Program-made: the position numbers and the translations under genes
Part shown: piece after piece, positions 1 through 7,866 of the stretch
Layout: the number at the start of each line of letters is the position of its first letter
Position numbering within the stretch: the first letter of the stretch is position 1
Notes under the pieces: generated by a model
Databases searched by the model: none
What the model was told of the DNA's origin: nothing
What the model saw: only the letters and a program-made list of their open reading frames with translations
Origin: Candidatus Omnitrophota bacterium
GTDB lineage: Bacteria; Omnitrophota; Gorgyraeia; Gygaellales; Profunditerraquicolaceae
Length of the DNA: 40,319 nucleotides
Assembly: GCA_028713155.1 (NCBI GenBank)
Contig: JAQTPA010000009.1
Location: 1 to 40,319 of the forward strand
Direction: 5' to 3'

Positions 1-579
1 CTTCATGACCGCCGGAAATTCGTGCCGATAAAATACAGCCTGGTAGCAGTGCATATTGATTTGGGATACCCTAAGTCCATCGCTAAGAAGCTGGAGAAAT
101 ATTTTAAGCAGGAAGGCTTTGAATACCATATTGAAAAAGTAGATACCCTGCGTAAAACCAGGAATAAGGATATAAATTGTTTCTGGTGCTCCTGGAATAG
201 AAGAAAGGCATTGTTTGAAGCAGCTAGCCGGCTTAAATGCACTAAGGTTGCCCTGGGGCATCATATGGATGATATTATTGAGACGATTTTATTGAATTTA
301 TTCTTCCAGGGCGAGATTTCAGCCATGAGCCCGAAGCAGGATTTATTTAAAGGCAAGATCACCCTGATCCGGCCGCTGGCCTATGTGGAAGAATATATGG
401 TTAAGCGTTTTGCCAAAGATGAACATATTCCCCACGATACCTGCATTTGCCCGCATTCGGTTACTTCTAACCGCACCAAGATGAGCAAGATTATCCAGGA
501 GCTAAAAAGGACCTGCCCGGAGATAAAAAAGAATATCTTCAGGAGCGTAAAGCGGATAAAAAAAGATTATTTGCTTTAA
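1..579 (+). CDS. ttcA: TtcA/TilS-family tRNA thiolation protein, 5' truncated by the window edge
   Basis: The reading frame is open from base 1, so the N-terminus, including the SGGKDS ATP-pyrophosphatase loop, lies outside the window; 192 residues are visible. The visible part has the TtcA-type pattern: a Cys-x-x-Cys pair (visible residues 60 and 63) followed by an RR-rich stretch, the ALGHHMDDIIET motif, an IRPL segment and a further Cys-rich motif (TCICP, about residues 147-151). Family members use ATP and an iron-sulfur cluster to thiolate tRNA, for example 2-thiocytidine at position 32. The Cys pair separates it from TilS, which lacks it. The substrate nucleotide cannot be read from the sequence, so a related TtcA-like thiolase is possible. 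It lies 30 bases upstream of rmuC on the same strand. Confidence 0.82.
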   Translation, partial: LHDRRKFVPIKYSLVAVHIDLGYPKSIAKKLEKYFKQEGFEYHIEKVDTLRKTRNKDINCFWCSWNRRKALFEAASRLKCTKVALGHHMDDIIETILLNLFFQGEISAMSPKQDLFKGKITLIRPLAYVEEYMVKRFAKDEHIPHDTCICPHSVTSNRTKMSKIIQELKRTCPEIKKNIFRSVKRIKKDYLL

Positions 580-597
580 GACCAAGAAGAGAAGTGC

Positions 598-603
598 TAT
601 AAT
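598..603 (+). promoter_or_regulatory. Candidate -10 box directly before rmuC (leaderless start)
   Basis: A perfect TATAAT ends 6 bases before the rmuC ATG. The -35 is poor (TTTAAG at 575-580 gives a 17-base spacer). No Shine-Dalgarno lies within 5-10 bases of the ATG, so transcription would start at or next to the start codon. Confidence 0.45.
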
Positions 604-609
604 AAAAAT

Positions 610-1542
610 ATGATCTGGATCATCGGTTTAGCCTTTCTAGCCTTATCCGTGGTTATCATTATGCTGGTTTTAAAGATTTCGTCGCAGGTGAACGAGCGGC
701 TTAATCAGATGAACCAGTCTCTTCAGGAAGCCAATAAAATCATCGGCGCAAACCTGGGCAACGCCACGAGCGTATTCGGCAATGTCAAAGAACAGCTGGG
801 CAGGCTGCAGGAGACTAATAAACAGATTGTGGACATCAGCAAGGATATCTCCAGCCTCCAGGAGCTTTTGCGCGCGCCCAAGTTCCGCGGGGCAATGGGC
901 GAAATGCTCCTGGCGAATTTATTGTCGCAAGTATTGCCTAAAGACCATTATGTAACGCAATACCGTTTTAAATCCGGAGAGGCGGTGGACGCGGTGATTA
1001 AACTCGGCGAGCGCCTGGTGCCGGTAGATGCCAAATTCAGCCTGGAGAATTTCCAGAAGATGCTCGAGGCCCAAGACGAGCAGCTGAAAAATTCCTTACG
1101 CAAAAAATTCATCCAGGATGTAAAGAACCGGATCGATGAAGTTTCCTCTAAATATATCCTGCCGCAGGAGAATACTTATGATTTCGCGCTGATGTATATC
1201 CCGGCGGAGAATGTCTATTATGAAGTGATTATCAAGGAGGATATCTTTTCTTACAGCATGTCCAAGAAAGTCATCCCGGTTTCTCCAAATACTTTTTACG
1301 CCTATCTGGAGGTAATTTGCCTGGGCTTAAAAGGCCTGAAAGTCGAAGAGAACGCCAAGAATATCCTCAAGTCCTTAAGCGCCCTGGGGATCGAAATAGA
1401 TAGGTTCAAGGAAGAATTTAATGTGCTCGGCAGCCACCTGAATAATGCCAGCACTAAATATACGGATTCGCAAAAGCGCCTGGAAAAGGTCAGCGATAAA
1501 CTGATCAATATCCAGGATACCAAGCAGATCGGCATAAAGTAA
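610..1542 (+). CDS. rmuC: RmuC-family DNA recombination protein
   Basis: 310 residues, shorter than the E. coli protein of about 475. An N-terminal membrane helix (about residues 2-22) is followed by a coiled-coil-prone segment with many Gln, Glu and Asn, then the conserved RmuC domain: RGAMGEMLLANLL (about 95-107), VPVDAKFSLENF and the ALMYIPAENVYYE region. RmuC proteins are predicted nuclease-like factors that limit inversions at short repeats; the biochemical activity is not well established. The D-x-K element of the nuclease-like core (VDAKF) is present. The gene stands between the TtcA-like gene and a DUF167 gene in a co-directional run. The start is the ATG at 610, which has a TATAAT box just upstream and no Shine-Dalgarno. 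Confidence 0.9.
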   Translation: MIWIIGLAFLALSVVIIMLVLKISSQVNERLNQMNQSLQEANKIIGANLGNATSVFGNVKEQLGRLQETNKQIVDISKDISSLQELLRAPKFRGAMGEMLLANLLSQVLPKDHYVTQYRFKSGEAVDAVIKLGERLVPVDAKFSLENFQKMLEAQDEQLKNSLRKKFIQDVKNRIDEVSSKYILPQENTYDFALMYIPAENVYYEVIIKEDIFSYSMSKKVIPVSPNTFYAYLEVICLGLKGLKVEENAKNILKSLSALGIEIDRFKEEFNVLGSHLNNASTKYTDSQKRLEKVSDKLINIQDTKQIGIK

Positions 1543-1553
1543 TTCCTTAGCTA

Positions 1554-1772
1554 ATGATTTTTAATCTCCGGGTTATTCCTAAGGCCAGCAGGAATCTGGT
1601 TAAAGAAGAGGATAAAGGTTTTAAGGTCTACCTGACCAAGCCTGCGCAGGATGGCCTGGCCAATGAACAGCTTATTGAGTTATTATCCGAACACTTGAAA
1701 ACCAAAAAATATAAAATAAGAATAATCAAGGGACATAAATCCAGGAATAAACTTGTTGAAATTAGCCCCTAA
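1554..1772 (+). CDS. DUF167 / YggU family protein
   Basis: 72 residues, the usual length for the small DUF167 (YggU) family. The typical N-terminal strand with VIPKAS, the 'KVYLTKPAQDGLANEQLIELLSE' type helix start and the C-terminal 'IRIIKGHKSRNKLVEI' stretch all match the family. No biochemical role is established for bacterial members. The gene starts 11 bases after rmuC and its 3' end overlaps the start of the laccase-domain gene by 20 bases, so the two are probably translationally coupled. Confidence 0.85.
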   Translation: MIFNLRVIPKASRNLVKEEDKGFKVYLTKPAQDGLANEQLIELLSEHLKTKKYKIRIIKGHKSRNKLVEISP

Positions 1773-2499
1773 AATACTTAACCCGCTGGAAAGCTTAAGT
1801 GCACCCCGGCTCTCCAGCGCTTTTAGCTGTCGCACTTACGGGAATATGTCTTTATCCTACGGTAACACGAAAGGAGCATTAGATAACCGTAAAAATTTCT
1901 TAACCAGCCTGGATATAGATTATCGGGATTTAGTCTGCGCTCAACAGCAGCACGGGAATAATGTCCGGTATGTTAATATGGAAAACAAGGGCAGGGGCGC
2001 GCTGGACTATGCAGCAGCAATACCGGATACCGACGGTTTTATTACCGATTTTAAAGGGCTGCCTTTAGCTATATTTACAGCGGATTGTTTATCTATATTC
2101 CTTTATGATCCGCACAGGCCCGCTATCGGCTTGCTCCACGCGGGTTGGCGCAGCTCCAAGGAAAATATTGCTCTTTGCGCGGTGGAATTAATGCGCAGTA
2201 AATTTCAGACTAAAGCCAGTGAATTACGGGTAGGTTTTGGTCCGCGCATAGGGGGTTGCTGTTATGCGGTATCCGCGGAATTTAAGAATTATTTTTCTAC
2301 GGGATTAACTGAAAAGGCCGGCCGTTTATACCTGGACCTGGCTGCGGTAAATAAAAAGCAGTTAGCCGGTACAGGCGTGCGGGAAGAAAATATATTTGAT
2401 AGCAATTATTGCACTTGTTGTGCTAATGCCGATTTTTTCTCCTTCCGTAAGGAAGGCCGGGCGAGCGCCAGGATGCTTTCGGTAGCGATGTTAAGATGA
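1753..2499 (+). CDS. pgeF: PgeF/YfiH-family laccase-domain protein (purine nucleoside phosphorylase-like)
   Basis: 248 residues, the normal size. The metal and catalytic residues of the family are visible: His in QQQHGNN, Cys in the FTADCLS motif and His in LLHAGWR, plus the later CCYAVS and SNYCTCC motifs. Members have been described as multicopper polyphenol oxidases, as purine nucleoside phosphorylases (human FAMIN/LACC1) and as a peptidoglycan-editing factor; the role here cannot be separated between these. The 5' end overlaps the DUF167 gene by 20 bases and the 3' end overlaps the next small gene by 4 bases. The start at 1753 is a TTG; no later Met precedes the conserved core, so it is accepted with some doubt. 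Confidence 0.88.
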   Translation: MLKLAPKILNPLESLSAPRLSSAFSCRTYGNMSLSYGNTKGALDNRKNFLTSLDIDYRDLVCAQQQHGNNVRYVNMENKGRGALDYAAAIPDTDGFITDFKGLPLAIFTADCLSIFLYDPHRPAIGLLHAGWRSSKENIALCAVELMRSKFQTKASELRVGFGPRIGGCCYAVSAEFKNYFSTGLTEKAGRLYLDLAAVNKKQLAGTGVREENIFDSNYCTCCANADFFSFRKEGRASARMLSVAMLR

Positions 2500-2747
2500 T
2501 CTTCCAGCCAGTATATAAGCTCGGGTTTATTCTACATACCTATAACACTACCCTTGAGGCAGTTAAAAATTCCCTGGCTGAATTCGGGGAGAATTTGGAA
2601 ATTTCCGAGGTTTTAGACCCTGCGCAAAAGGGTAATAATTTTAAAATCCACCTTAATACGCAGGATCCCACGCTTGTTTTTGACGTTTGTTCACAATTCG
2701 GCAGGATCAGGTCGATCAAGGTTGAGGAGGAAGGGAGGCGGTCATGA
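2496..2747 (+). CDS. Small conserved-looking protein of unknown function
   Basis: 83 residues. I do not recognise the family. The protein starts ATG overlapping the previous stop (ATGA type) and its own stop overlaps the flavodoxin start by 4 bases, so it is embedded in an operon and very probably translated. The sequence alternates predicted strands and one helix (about 18-29, TLEAVKNSLAEFG) with no signal peptide or membrane segment; the pattern would suit a small alpha/beta fold. A single cysteine lies near residue 68. No catalytic motif is visible. Confidence 0.7.
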   Translation: MIFQPVYKLGFILHTYNTTLEAVKNSLAEFGENLEISEVLDPAQKGNNFKIHLNTQDPTLVFDVCSQFGRIRSIKVEEEGRRS

Positions 2748-3220
2748 AAGGCGCGCTTATTATTTATTATTCCCGCGGCGGCAATACTAAAAAAATGGCG
2801 GAGCTTATTGCTGATGGGATAAGGAAAGAAGAAATAGAGGCAGTGGTCAAAGATATCAAGGATGTTGGCGTGGATGACTTATTAAAATACGACGGCCTGG
2901 TTATCGGTTCGCCTACTTATTACGGCTCGATGTCCGCGGAGATAAAGAAGCTTTTTGACGATTCAGTCAAGTTTCACGGGAAATTAGACGGTAAGGTTGG
3001 CGCGGCATTTTCTTCCAGCCGCAATATCGCCGGGGGTAATGAAACCGCCATCCTGGATATCTTGCATGCCATGCTCATACATGGTATGATTATCCAGGGC
3101 GATTGGCAGGGCGACCATTACGGCCCGGCAGCTATAGACGCTCCGGATGAGCGCTCAGCTAAAGAATGCTTAAGGATGGGCTCCCGGTTTGCTCAACTGT
3201 TTAAAAAATGCATATCATAG
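2744..3220 (+). CDS. Flavodoxin-fold NAD(P)H oxidoreductase-like protein
   Basis: 158 residues. An FMN phosphate loop is seen near the N-terminus (YYSRGGNTKKMAE, about residues 8-20), followed by the family's VIGSPTYYGSMSAEIKKLFD segment start (about 54-60 on) and AAFSSSRNIAGGNET. This is the flavodoxin/WrbA pattern: a soluble FMN protein that moves electrons to quinones or another partner. The anaerobic setting of the window suits a flavodoxin-like carrier, but the partner is unknown. It overlaps both neighbours (4 bases upstream, 13 bases downstream with cutA), so it is part of one tightly packed transcript. Confidence 0.85.
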   Translation: MKGALIIYYSRGGNTKKMAELIADGIRKEEIEAVVKDIKDVGVDDLLKYDGLVIGSPTYYGSMSAEIKKLFDDSVKFHGKLDGKVGAAFSSSRNIAGGNETAILDILHAMLIHGMIIQGDWQGDHYGPAAIDAPDERSAKECLRMGSRFAQLFKKCIS

Positions 3221-3519
3221 TACTGATAACCGCGGCAAATAAAAAAGAAGCGGAGAAAATCGCAAAAAAACTTATTCAAGATAAACTGGCCGCTTGTGTC
3301 AATATCGTTAGCGGTATAAAGTCCCTTTTCTGGTGGCAAGGCAAGGTTGACCGGGCAAAAGAAACTTTGCTTATCGTAAAGTCCCGGAAAGAAAAATTTG
3401 CTAAAATAGTAAAGTCAGTTAAAACCAGGCATAGCTATACAGTTCCGGAGATAATCGCTGTTCCCGTAACGAGCGGTTTTAAGCCATACCTTAAATGGAT
3501 AGATGATTCTATCGGGTAG
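3208..3519 (+). CDS. cutA: CutA divalent-ion tolerance family protein
   Basis: 103 residues, the normal CutA length. It carries the family's hallmarks: an N-terminal AEKIAKKLIQDKLAACVNI motif start with the conserved Cys, the SLFWWQGKV segment and the C-terminal HSYTVPEII motif. CutA proteins form very stable trimers; copper-tolerance was the first reported phenotype, but the direct function remains unsettled. The start codon lies inside the end of the flavodoxin gene and the end meets the ccdA-like gene, so it is operonic. Confidence 0.92.
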   Translation: MHIIVLITAANKKEAEKIAKKLIQDKLAACVNIVSGIKSLFWWQGKVDRAKETLLIVKSRKEKFAKIVKSVKTRHSYTVPEIIAVPVTSGFKPYLKWIDDSIG

Positions 3520-3523
3520 CCCT

Positions 3524-4171
3524 ATGGATTATATTTTTGCCTTCGGCGGCGGAGTGCTGGTCAGTCTGACGCCTTGCGTTTACCCGCTTATTCCCGTTAC
3601 AGTCTTTTATATAAGCGCAAAAAGCGGCAGATCGAAAATAAGAGGTTTTATTTTAAGCCTGATTTTTGTAACGGGTTTAGCCGTTACTTATTCCATATTA
3701 GGCCTGATTGCTTCGCTGGGCGGGATAATTTTTGGTAAAATAAGTAATCATCCGCTAACGCTTATCGCGGTAGGCCTGATTATTATCCTATTTGCGGTCT
3801 CCATGTGGCTGGATTTATTTAATATCGCCTGGCAGGGGCCGCCGCGGGTTAATACTAAGAAAAAAGGCTATTTTGCTACTTTCTTGCTGGGCCTAAGTTC
3901 CGGGTTAGTCGCCTCGCCCTGCCTTACGCCGGCGTTAGCTTCTATCCTGGCTTATTTAGCGGCTAAAAAAAATATTCTCTACGGAATGAGCCTTTTAATG
4001 GCTTTTGCTTACGGTATGGGCATAATTTTAATCCTTGCCGGAACTTCCAGCAGTATATTGATCAACCTGCCTAAGTCGGGGAAATGGATGGCCTATGTTA
4101 AGAAAACCGGCGCGCTGCTGCTCTTATTTATCGGGCTCTATTTTATTTACAACGGGATGAGGAGATTTTAA
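3524..4171 (+). CDS. ccdA: CcdA/DsbD-type thiol-disulfide transmembrane protein
   Basis: About 215 residues with six predicted membrane helices. The two membrane cysteines typical of the CcdA/DsbD core are present in LTPCVYP (near the N-terminus) and ASPCLTP (central). Such proteins carry reducing equivalents from cytoplasmic thioredoxin to extracytoplasmic thiol proteins. The thioredoxin-like protein encoded immediately downstream is the obvious partner. An in-frame ATG exists 21 bases upstream at 3503, inside cutA; I prefer 3524 because it follows the cutA stop and begins with the usual short hydrophobic N-terminus, but neither has a strong ribosome site. Confidence 0.88.
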   Translation: MDYIFAFGGGVLVSLTPCVYPLIPVTVFYISAKSGRSKIRGFILSLIFVTGLAVTYSILGLIASLGGIIFGKISNHPLTLIAVGLIIILFAVSMWLDLFNIAWQGPPRVNTKKKGYFATFLLGLSSGLVASPCLTPALASILAYLAAKKNILYGMSLLMAFAYGMGIILILAGTSSSILINLPKSGKWMAYVKKTGALLLLFIGLYFIYNGMRRF

Positions 4172-4172
4172 A

Positions 4173-4676
4173 ATGAGGAAATATTCCGGTTTTTTAGTCA
4201 CGTTGATTGCTTTTTTTTGCTTTACCTGCGGTACTTACGCTGCCCAGGGATATACCGCTGCTGATCTAAAAAAAGCGCCGGATTTTCAATTACCCGACTT
4301 AAATGATAAGGTAGTTTCCTTAAGTGATTATAAGGATAAACAAGCAGTAGTTTTGTTTTTTTGGACGACCTGGTGCCCCTATTGCCGGACAGAGTTAAAA
4401 AGATTGAACGCCGAATTCGCGGGCCTGGAAAAAGCATCTGTAGCGGTCTTAGCCATAAATATAGGAGAGCCTAAATATAAAGTAGAGAATTTTGTGCAGA
4501 GCCGTAATTTAGGCTTTACAGTACTCCTGGATAGAGACAGCCTGGTCGCGGAAATTTATGACCTTTTGGGGGTCCCGGCCTATTTTGTGATAAACAGCGC
4601 TGGCCAGATAGTTTCTATGGGGAGCCGCTTCCCCGGGGATATTCTGAAAGAATTAGCCGGTAAACATTCAAAGTAG
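4173..4676 (+). CDS. Secreted TlpA/ResA-like thioredoxin-family protein
   Basis: 167 residues. An N-terminal signal peptide (about 1-24, hydrophobic, ending near TYAAQG) is followed by an AhpC/TSA-thioredoxin fold with PDFQLPDLNDK and the catalytic WTTWCPYC motif (Cys 68 and Cys 71). The cis-proline region (GVPAYFVI) is also present. This is the periplasmic thiol-reductase type that receives electrons from a CcdA-like membrane protein, encoded one base upstream. Likely substrates are cytochrome c haem-binding cysteines or other oxidised envelope proteins; no cytochrome gene is in the window to decide. Confidence 0.9.
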   Translation: MRKYSGFLVTLIAFFCFTCGTYAAQGYTAADLKKAPDFQLPDLNDKVVSLSDYKDKQAVVLFFWTTWCPYCRTELKRLNAEFAGLEKASVAVLAINIGEPKYKVENFVQSRNLGFTVLLDRDSLVAEIYDLLGVPAYFVINSAGQIVSMGSRFPGDILKELAGKHSK

Positions 4677-4769
4677 ATGAATAAAAAAATAGTCGAACTG
4701 TTCGGGTCCCGCGCATTTGTCAGCGTGGCTACCTGTGGCACACTAAAAAGAGAGAAGATATGCGAATAA
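4677..4769 (+). pseudogene. Possible remnant of a pyridoxamine 5'-phosphate oxidase-like gene (30 codons)
   Basis: Directly after the thioredoxin stop an ATG opens a 30-codon frame beginning MNKKIVELFGSR, then AFVSVATC. This N-terminal pattern (a 'xxSRxFxSVATC' strand) is what I recall for PNPOx-like flavin-binding proteins, where it would normally be followed by a GRPN segment and about 100 more residues. Here the likeness stops after the Cys and the frame ends 10 bases inside the next gene. It may be a deletion remnant whose 3' end was replaced by the MetE-like gene. It may also be an unrelated tiny ORF or a coupling peptide. Confidence 0.35.
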
Positions 4770-5794
4770 CCCGGGGATTAGCAACGGGAACAGGCAGCCT
4801 TCCGCATTTAGATGCGGATGAGGCATTGGACCTTGTCTTTAAATATGTGCCGGATGCCCCTTTCTGGCCGCAGCTTCCCAAAAGGGATTTTCGCGAAGGG
4901 ATGGTCGTACAATTCAGCGAGAACCTGCCTTGCCTTAAAATAAAAGGAAACAGCCTGGTTTTTGAGCCTAAAGAAAAAGAAAAGGAACTGGAAGTTTTCT
5001 ACGAGAAAATTATCAGTGATGACCTGGAGTATTTTAAAATAAACGCTGATTTTTCCGCTGGGTTACCTGGATTTTATGCGAGGCTTAATGCGGCGGATTT
5101 AAGACAGATAGATTTTATCAAGGTTCAGGTTACCGGGCCGTTTACTTTTCTGGCCAGCGTAAAAGATGAAAACGGCCGCTTACTTTTGTATGACCCAGTG
5201 TTTAAACAGGCCGCGATCAAGGCCTTAGCGATGAAGCTGCGCTGGCAGATTAACTTATTCAGGAAATTCAACAAGCCGATCATTGCTTTTATCGACGAAC
5301 CGTACCTGGGTACTTTAGGTTCGGCCTATACTCCGGTGAGCCGGGAGGATGTCCTGGGGGTTTTGAGCGAATTCGCGGAGAATATCAAGGAAAGCGATGT
5401 CTTGCTGGGTGTGCATTGCTGCGGCAACACGGATTGGTCGGTATTTACGGATTTGCCCTGTATCGGCCTGATTAATTTCGATGCCTTTAACTTTCAGGAG
5501 AAATTTGTCCTCTACAGCCAGGGCCTGAAAGGCTTTTTGGAAAGAGGAGGGGTGATTTGCTGGGGGATTGTGCCCACGCAGGAGTTCAGCGCGAAAGAGA
5601 ACGCGCAGTTTTTAACCAGCAGGATACGCCAGGGTATTGATAACCTGTTGAAAAAAGGCATCGCCGAGAAGTTATTGTTAGAGCGCTTGATGATTTCGCC
5701 GGCCTGCGGATTGGGGACGTTTGATCCGCAGAAAGCCGAGCAGATCCTTAAGCTCCTTAGCGAAACCTCCGCTTTTGTCCGGCAAAATCTTTAA
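4760..5794 (+). CDS. MetE C-terminal-like (UROD/MetE superfamily) zinc methyltransferase
   Basis: 344 residues, equal to the catalytic C-terminal half of cobalamin-independent methionine synthase without the N-terminal half. Zinc ligands can be placed: His 219 and Cys 221 in VHCCGN, and Cys 316 in SPACGLG; a Glu in between would be expected. The N-terminal GTGSLPH motif and the VTGPFTF and IDEPYLG segments are typical of the superfamily. Such short proteins transfer methyl groups from corrinoid proteins or folates to a thiol such as homocysteine. The acceptor here is not known. The ATG at 4760 follows an AGAGAAG ribosome site. Downstream is a promoter and the por operon. Confidence 0.8.
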   Translation: MRITRGLATGTGSLPHLDADEALDLVFKYVPDAPFWPQLPKRDFREGMVVQFSENLPCLKIKGNSLVFEPKEKEKELEVFYEKIISDDLEYFKINADFSAGLPGFYARLNAADLRQIDFIKVQVTGPFTFLASVKDENGRLLLYDPVFKQAAIKALAMKLRWQINLFRKFNKPIIAFIDEPYLGTLGSAYTPVSREDVLGVLSEFAENIKESDVLLGVHCCGNTDWSVFTDLPCIGLINFDAFNFQEKFVLYSQGLKGFLERGGVICWGIVPTQEFSAKENAQFLTSRIRQGIDNLLKKGIAEKLLLERLMISPACGLGTFDPQKAEQILKLLSETSAFVRQNL

Positions 5795-5806
5795 AAAATA
5801 AATTAT

Positions 5807-5835
5807 TTGACAAAATACCGGAAAGGTTATATCAT
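5807..5835 (+). promoter_or_regulatory. Sigma70-type promoter of the por operon
   Basis: TTGACA at 5807-5812, a 17-base spacer and TATCAT at 5830-5835. A GGGAG ribosome site at 5853-5857 follows, 9 bases before the ATG at 5867. This gives the por operon its own start, separate from the MetE-like gene. Confidence 0.7.
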
Positions 5836-5866
5836 ACTTAGACATTTTTACCGGGAGCTTGAATAG

Positions 5867-6421
5867 ATGAAAGAAATAAGAATCCATGCCCGCGCAGGCC
5901 AGGGCGCAATCACTACCGCTGCATTATTAGGTTACGCCTACTTTTTGAAAGGCTTATGCCCTTACGCCTTCCCCAGTTTCGGGGCTGCCCGTATGGGCGC
6001 TCCGATGAACGCGTTTGTGCGCGTGGACTCTAAGCCGGTGCGCTTACGCAGCCAGATATACGAGCCGGATTACGTCATCATCGTAGACCATACCATTATG
6101 CGTGGCTATAACTGTTTCTCCGGGCTTAAAGAAGACGGGATTGCCATTATTAACGGCAAGGAGGGGCAGATTCAGGCCCCTAAGGTTAAGCCCAAGCAGA
6201 AGGTTTTTTTAGTTCCGGCAAATGATATCGCCTTGAAATATATAGGAAGGCCGTTAGGGAATACCGCTCTCTTAGGCGCTTTTTGCGCGGCTACCGCAGA
6301 GTTGGCCCTGGACGACTTGATCGCGGCTATCAAGCATAGATTTAGCGCCAAGCTTCAGGAAGGGAATATCCAGGCGGCCAGGGAAGGTTTTGATTTAGTA
6401 AAGAATAAAATTAAGGGGTAA
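5867..6421 (+). CDS. porG: Pyruvate (2-oxoacid):ferredoxin oxidoreductase, gamma subunit
   Basis: 184 residues, the usual size of the separate gamma subunit in four-subunit enzymes. The N-terminal GQGAITTAALLGYAYFLKG pattern, the FPSFGAARMGAPMNAFVRV core start and VIIVDHTIM are family features. The subunit takes part in coenzyme A binding in 2-oxoacid:ferredoxin oxidoreductases that convert pyruvate or a related 2-oxoacid, CoA and oxidised ferredoxin to acyl-CoA, CO2 and reduced ferredoxin. It is first of a gamma-delta-alpha-beta operon with 3-base and overlapping junctions. Pyruvate is the likeliest substrate; 2-oxoisovalerate or 2-oxoglutarate cannot be ruled out by eye. Confidence 0.88.
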   Translation: MKEIRIHARAGQGAITTAALLGYAYFLKGLCPYAFPSFGAARMGAPMNAFVRVDSKPVRLRSQIYEPDYVIIVDHTIMRGYNCFSGLKEDGIAIINGKEGQIQAPKVKPKQKVFLVPANDIALKYIGRPLGNTALLGAFCAATAELALDDLIAAIKHRFSAKLQEGNIQAAREGFDLVKNKIKG

Positions 6422-6424
6422 GTT

Positions 6425-6688
6425 ATGTTTGGTCCATTGATTTGTAAACCGGGTTCCAGTAAAAGCAATAAGACCGGGCCCTGGCGCACCGAGAGCCGGC
6501 CAAAGTTCTTAAAGAAGGACTGTATTGCCTGCAATATGTGCGTGCTAGTCTGCCCGGAATCCTGTATCAGCGGCCAAGGTAAGAATACTTATGATTTTGA
6601 CCCAAATTACTGCAAAGGCTGCGGCAATTGCGCGGCAATTTGCCCCAAGAAAGATATTATAATGGTTAAAGAAGAAGGAACCCAATGA
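6425..6688 (+). CDS. porD: Pyruvate (2-oxoacid):ferredoxin oxidoreductase, delta subunit (2[4Fe-4S] ferredoxin)
   Basis: 87 residues with two complete CxxCxxCxxxCP cluster motifs: Cys 33, 36, 39, 43 and Cys 63, 66, 69, 73. The N-terminal extension with GPWRTESRP is typical of PorD/VorD subunits rather than of free ferredoxins. It passes electrons from the thiamine-diphosphate subunit to external ferredoxin. An extra Cys 47 lies after the first motif. The ATG follows the gamma stop after three bases with an AAGGGG ribosome site, and its stop overlaps the alpha start by 4 bases. Confidence 0.9.
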   Translation: MFGPLICKPGSSKSNKTGPWRTESRPKFLKKDCIACNMCVLVCPESCISGQGKNTYDFDPNYCKGCGNCAAICPKKDIIMVKEEGTQ

Positions 6689-7866
6689 AGGAATTATTAG
6701 AAGGTTCAATGGCTGTAGCCGAGGTTGTCCGGCTTTGTAAGCCCGCAGTCATCTCTGCTTATCCGATTACTCCCCAGACGCATATAGTGGAAGAATTGGC
6801 CCGGATAGTTGCTGACGGCCGGCTGAATGCTCAATTCGTCAATGTTGAGAGTGAGCATTCCGCAGCTTCGGTAGTTTTAGGCGCGGTGGCCACAGGCGTG
6901 CGTGCCTACACAGCTACCAGTTCGCAGGGGCTTTTTTATATGTCTGAAGTCCTTTATAATATTGCCGGTATGCGCTTACCGGTAATTATGACTACCGCTG
7001 CCCGCTCAATTTCCGCCCCGATAAATATCTGGAATGACCATCAGGACGTAGTTTCATTACGCGATTCCGGCTGGATTCAGTTTCACGCCGAAGATATACA
7101 GGAAGCGGTGGACCTGCATCTAATCGCTTACAGGTTAGGCGAAGATAAATCTATAATGCTTCCGGTAATGGTTTGTATGGATGGTTTTATCCTCACTCAC
7201 GGTCTGGAAACAGTGGATATGCCTTCGCCGGAACAGGTAGATAAATTCCTCCCCCCCTATAAAGCTCCTTATAAATTAGACGTCGAGAATCCTCTGACTT
7301 TAGGCCCGCTGGTCGATCCGGAATATTATACGGAGGCCAGGTACGCTTTGAACAAAACACATGAAGAAGCCCTGGCTTTAATTCCCAAACTGGCCGCGGA
7401 GTTCGCCAAAGTATTCGGCAGGACTTACAATGGCCTGATGGAAGGCTACCAGCTGAAAGACGCTGAAAAGGTGATTGTAGCGATGGGTTCGGTTTGCGGG
7501 ACAATTAAGGAAGTCATCGATGAATTAAGGGCTAAAGGCAAGAAAGTCGGTTTACTTAAAATCACATCTTTAAGGCCATTTCCGGCTAATGCCATTTATG
7601 ACGCATTAAAGAATACGCCTAAGTTAGCGGTTATTGACCGCGCGTTATCCTTGGGGTCCTTTGCTCCGTTATCCGCGGAGGTAAAAGCGGTATTCTTCGG
7701 CAAGCCTAAGAAGCCCAAGAATATAAGCAGTTTTGTAGTAGGCATGGGCGGACGCGACATTACTAAAGATTCCATTAAGGAGATTTTTCGCCTGATGAAC
7801 GGCAAGGATAAGCAGGCGGAGTTCATAGATTTAAAGCCAGAGCTTTTAAAGGAGAGTTATGACTAA
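6685..7866 (+). CDS. porA: Pyruvate (2-oxoacid):ferredoxin oxidoreductase, alpha subunit
   Basis: 393 residues, normal for the separate alpha subunit. Diagnostic stretches include AYPITPQT near residue 30, NVESEHSAASVVLGA near 55-70, ATSSQGLFYMSE and the SISAPINIWNDHQD region; the C-terminal transketolase-like domain contains LKITSLRPFP. The alpha subunit carries the pyrimidine part of the thiamine-diphosphate site and substrate-binding residues. It overlaps the delta subunit by 4 bases. A 47-base gap containing a purine-rich repeat-like stretch separates it from the beta subunit, the widest gap in this operon. Confidence 0.92.
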   Translation: MKELLEGSMAVAEVVRLCKPAVISAYPITPQTHIVEELARIVADGRLNAQFVNVESEHSAASVVLGAVATGVRAYTATSSQGLFYMSEVLYNIAGMRLPVIMTTAARSISAPINIWNDHQDVVSLRDSGWIQFHAEDIQEAVDLHLIAYRLGEDKSIMLPVMVCMDGFILTHGLETVDMPSPEQVDKFLPPYKAPYKLDVENPLTLGPLVDPEYYTEARYALNKTHEEALALIPKLAAEFAKVFGRTYNGLMEGYQLKDAEKVIVAMGSVCGTIKEVIDELRAKGKKVGLLKITSLRPFPANAIYDALKNTPKLAVIDRALSLGSFAPLSAEVKAVFFGKPKKPKNISSFVVGMGGRDITKDSIKEIFRLMNGKDKQAEFIDLKPELLKESYD

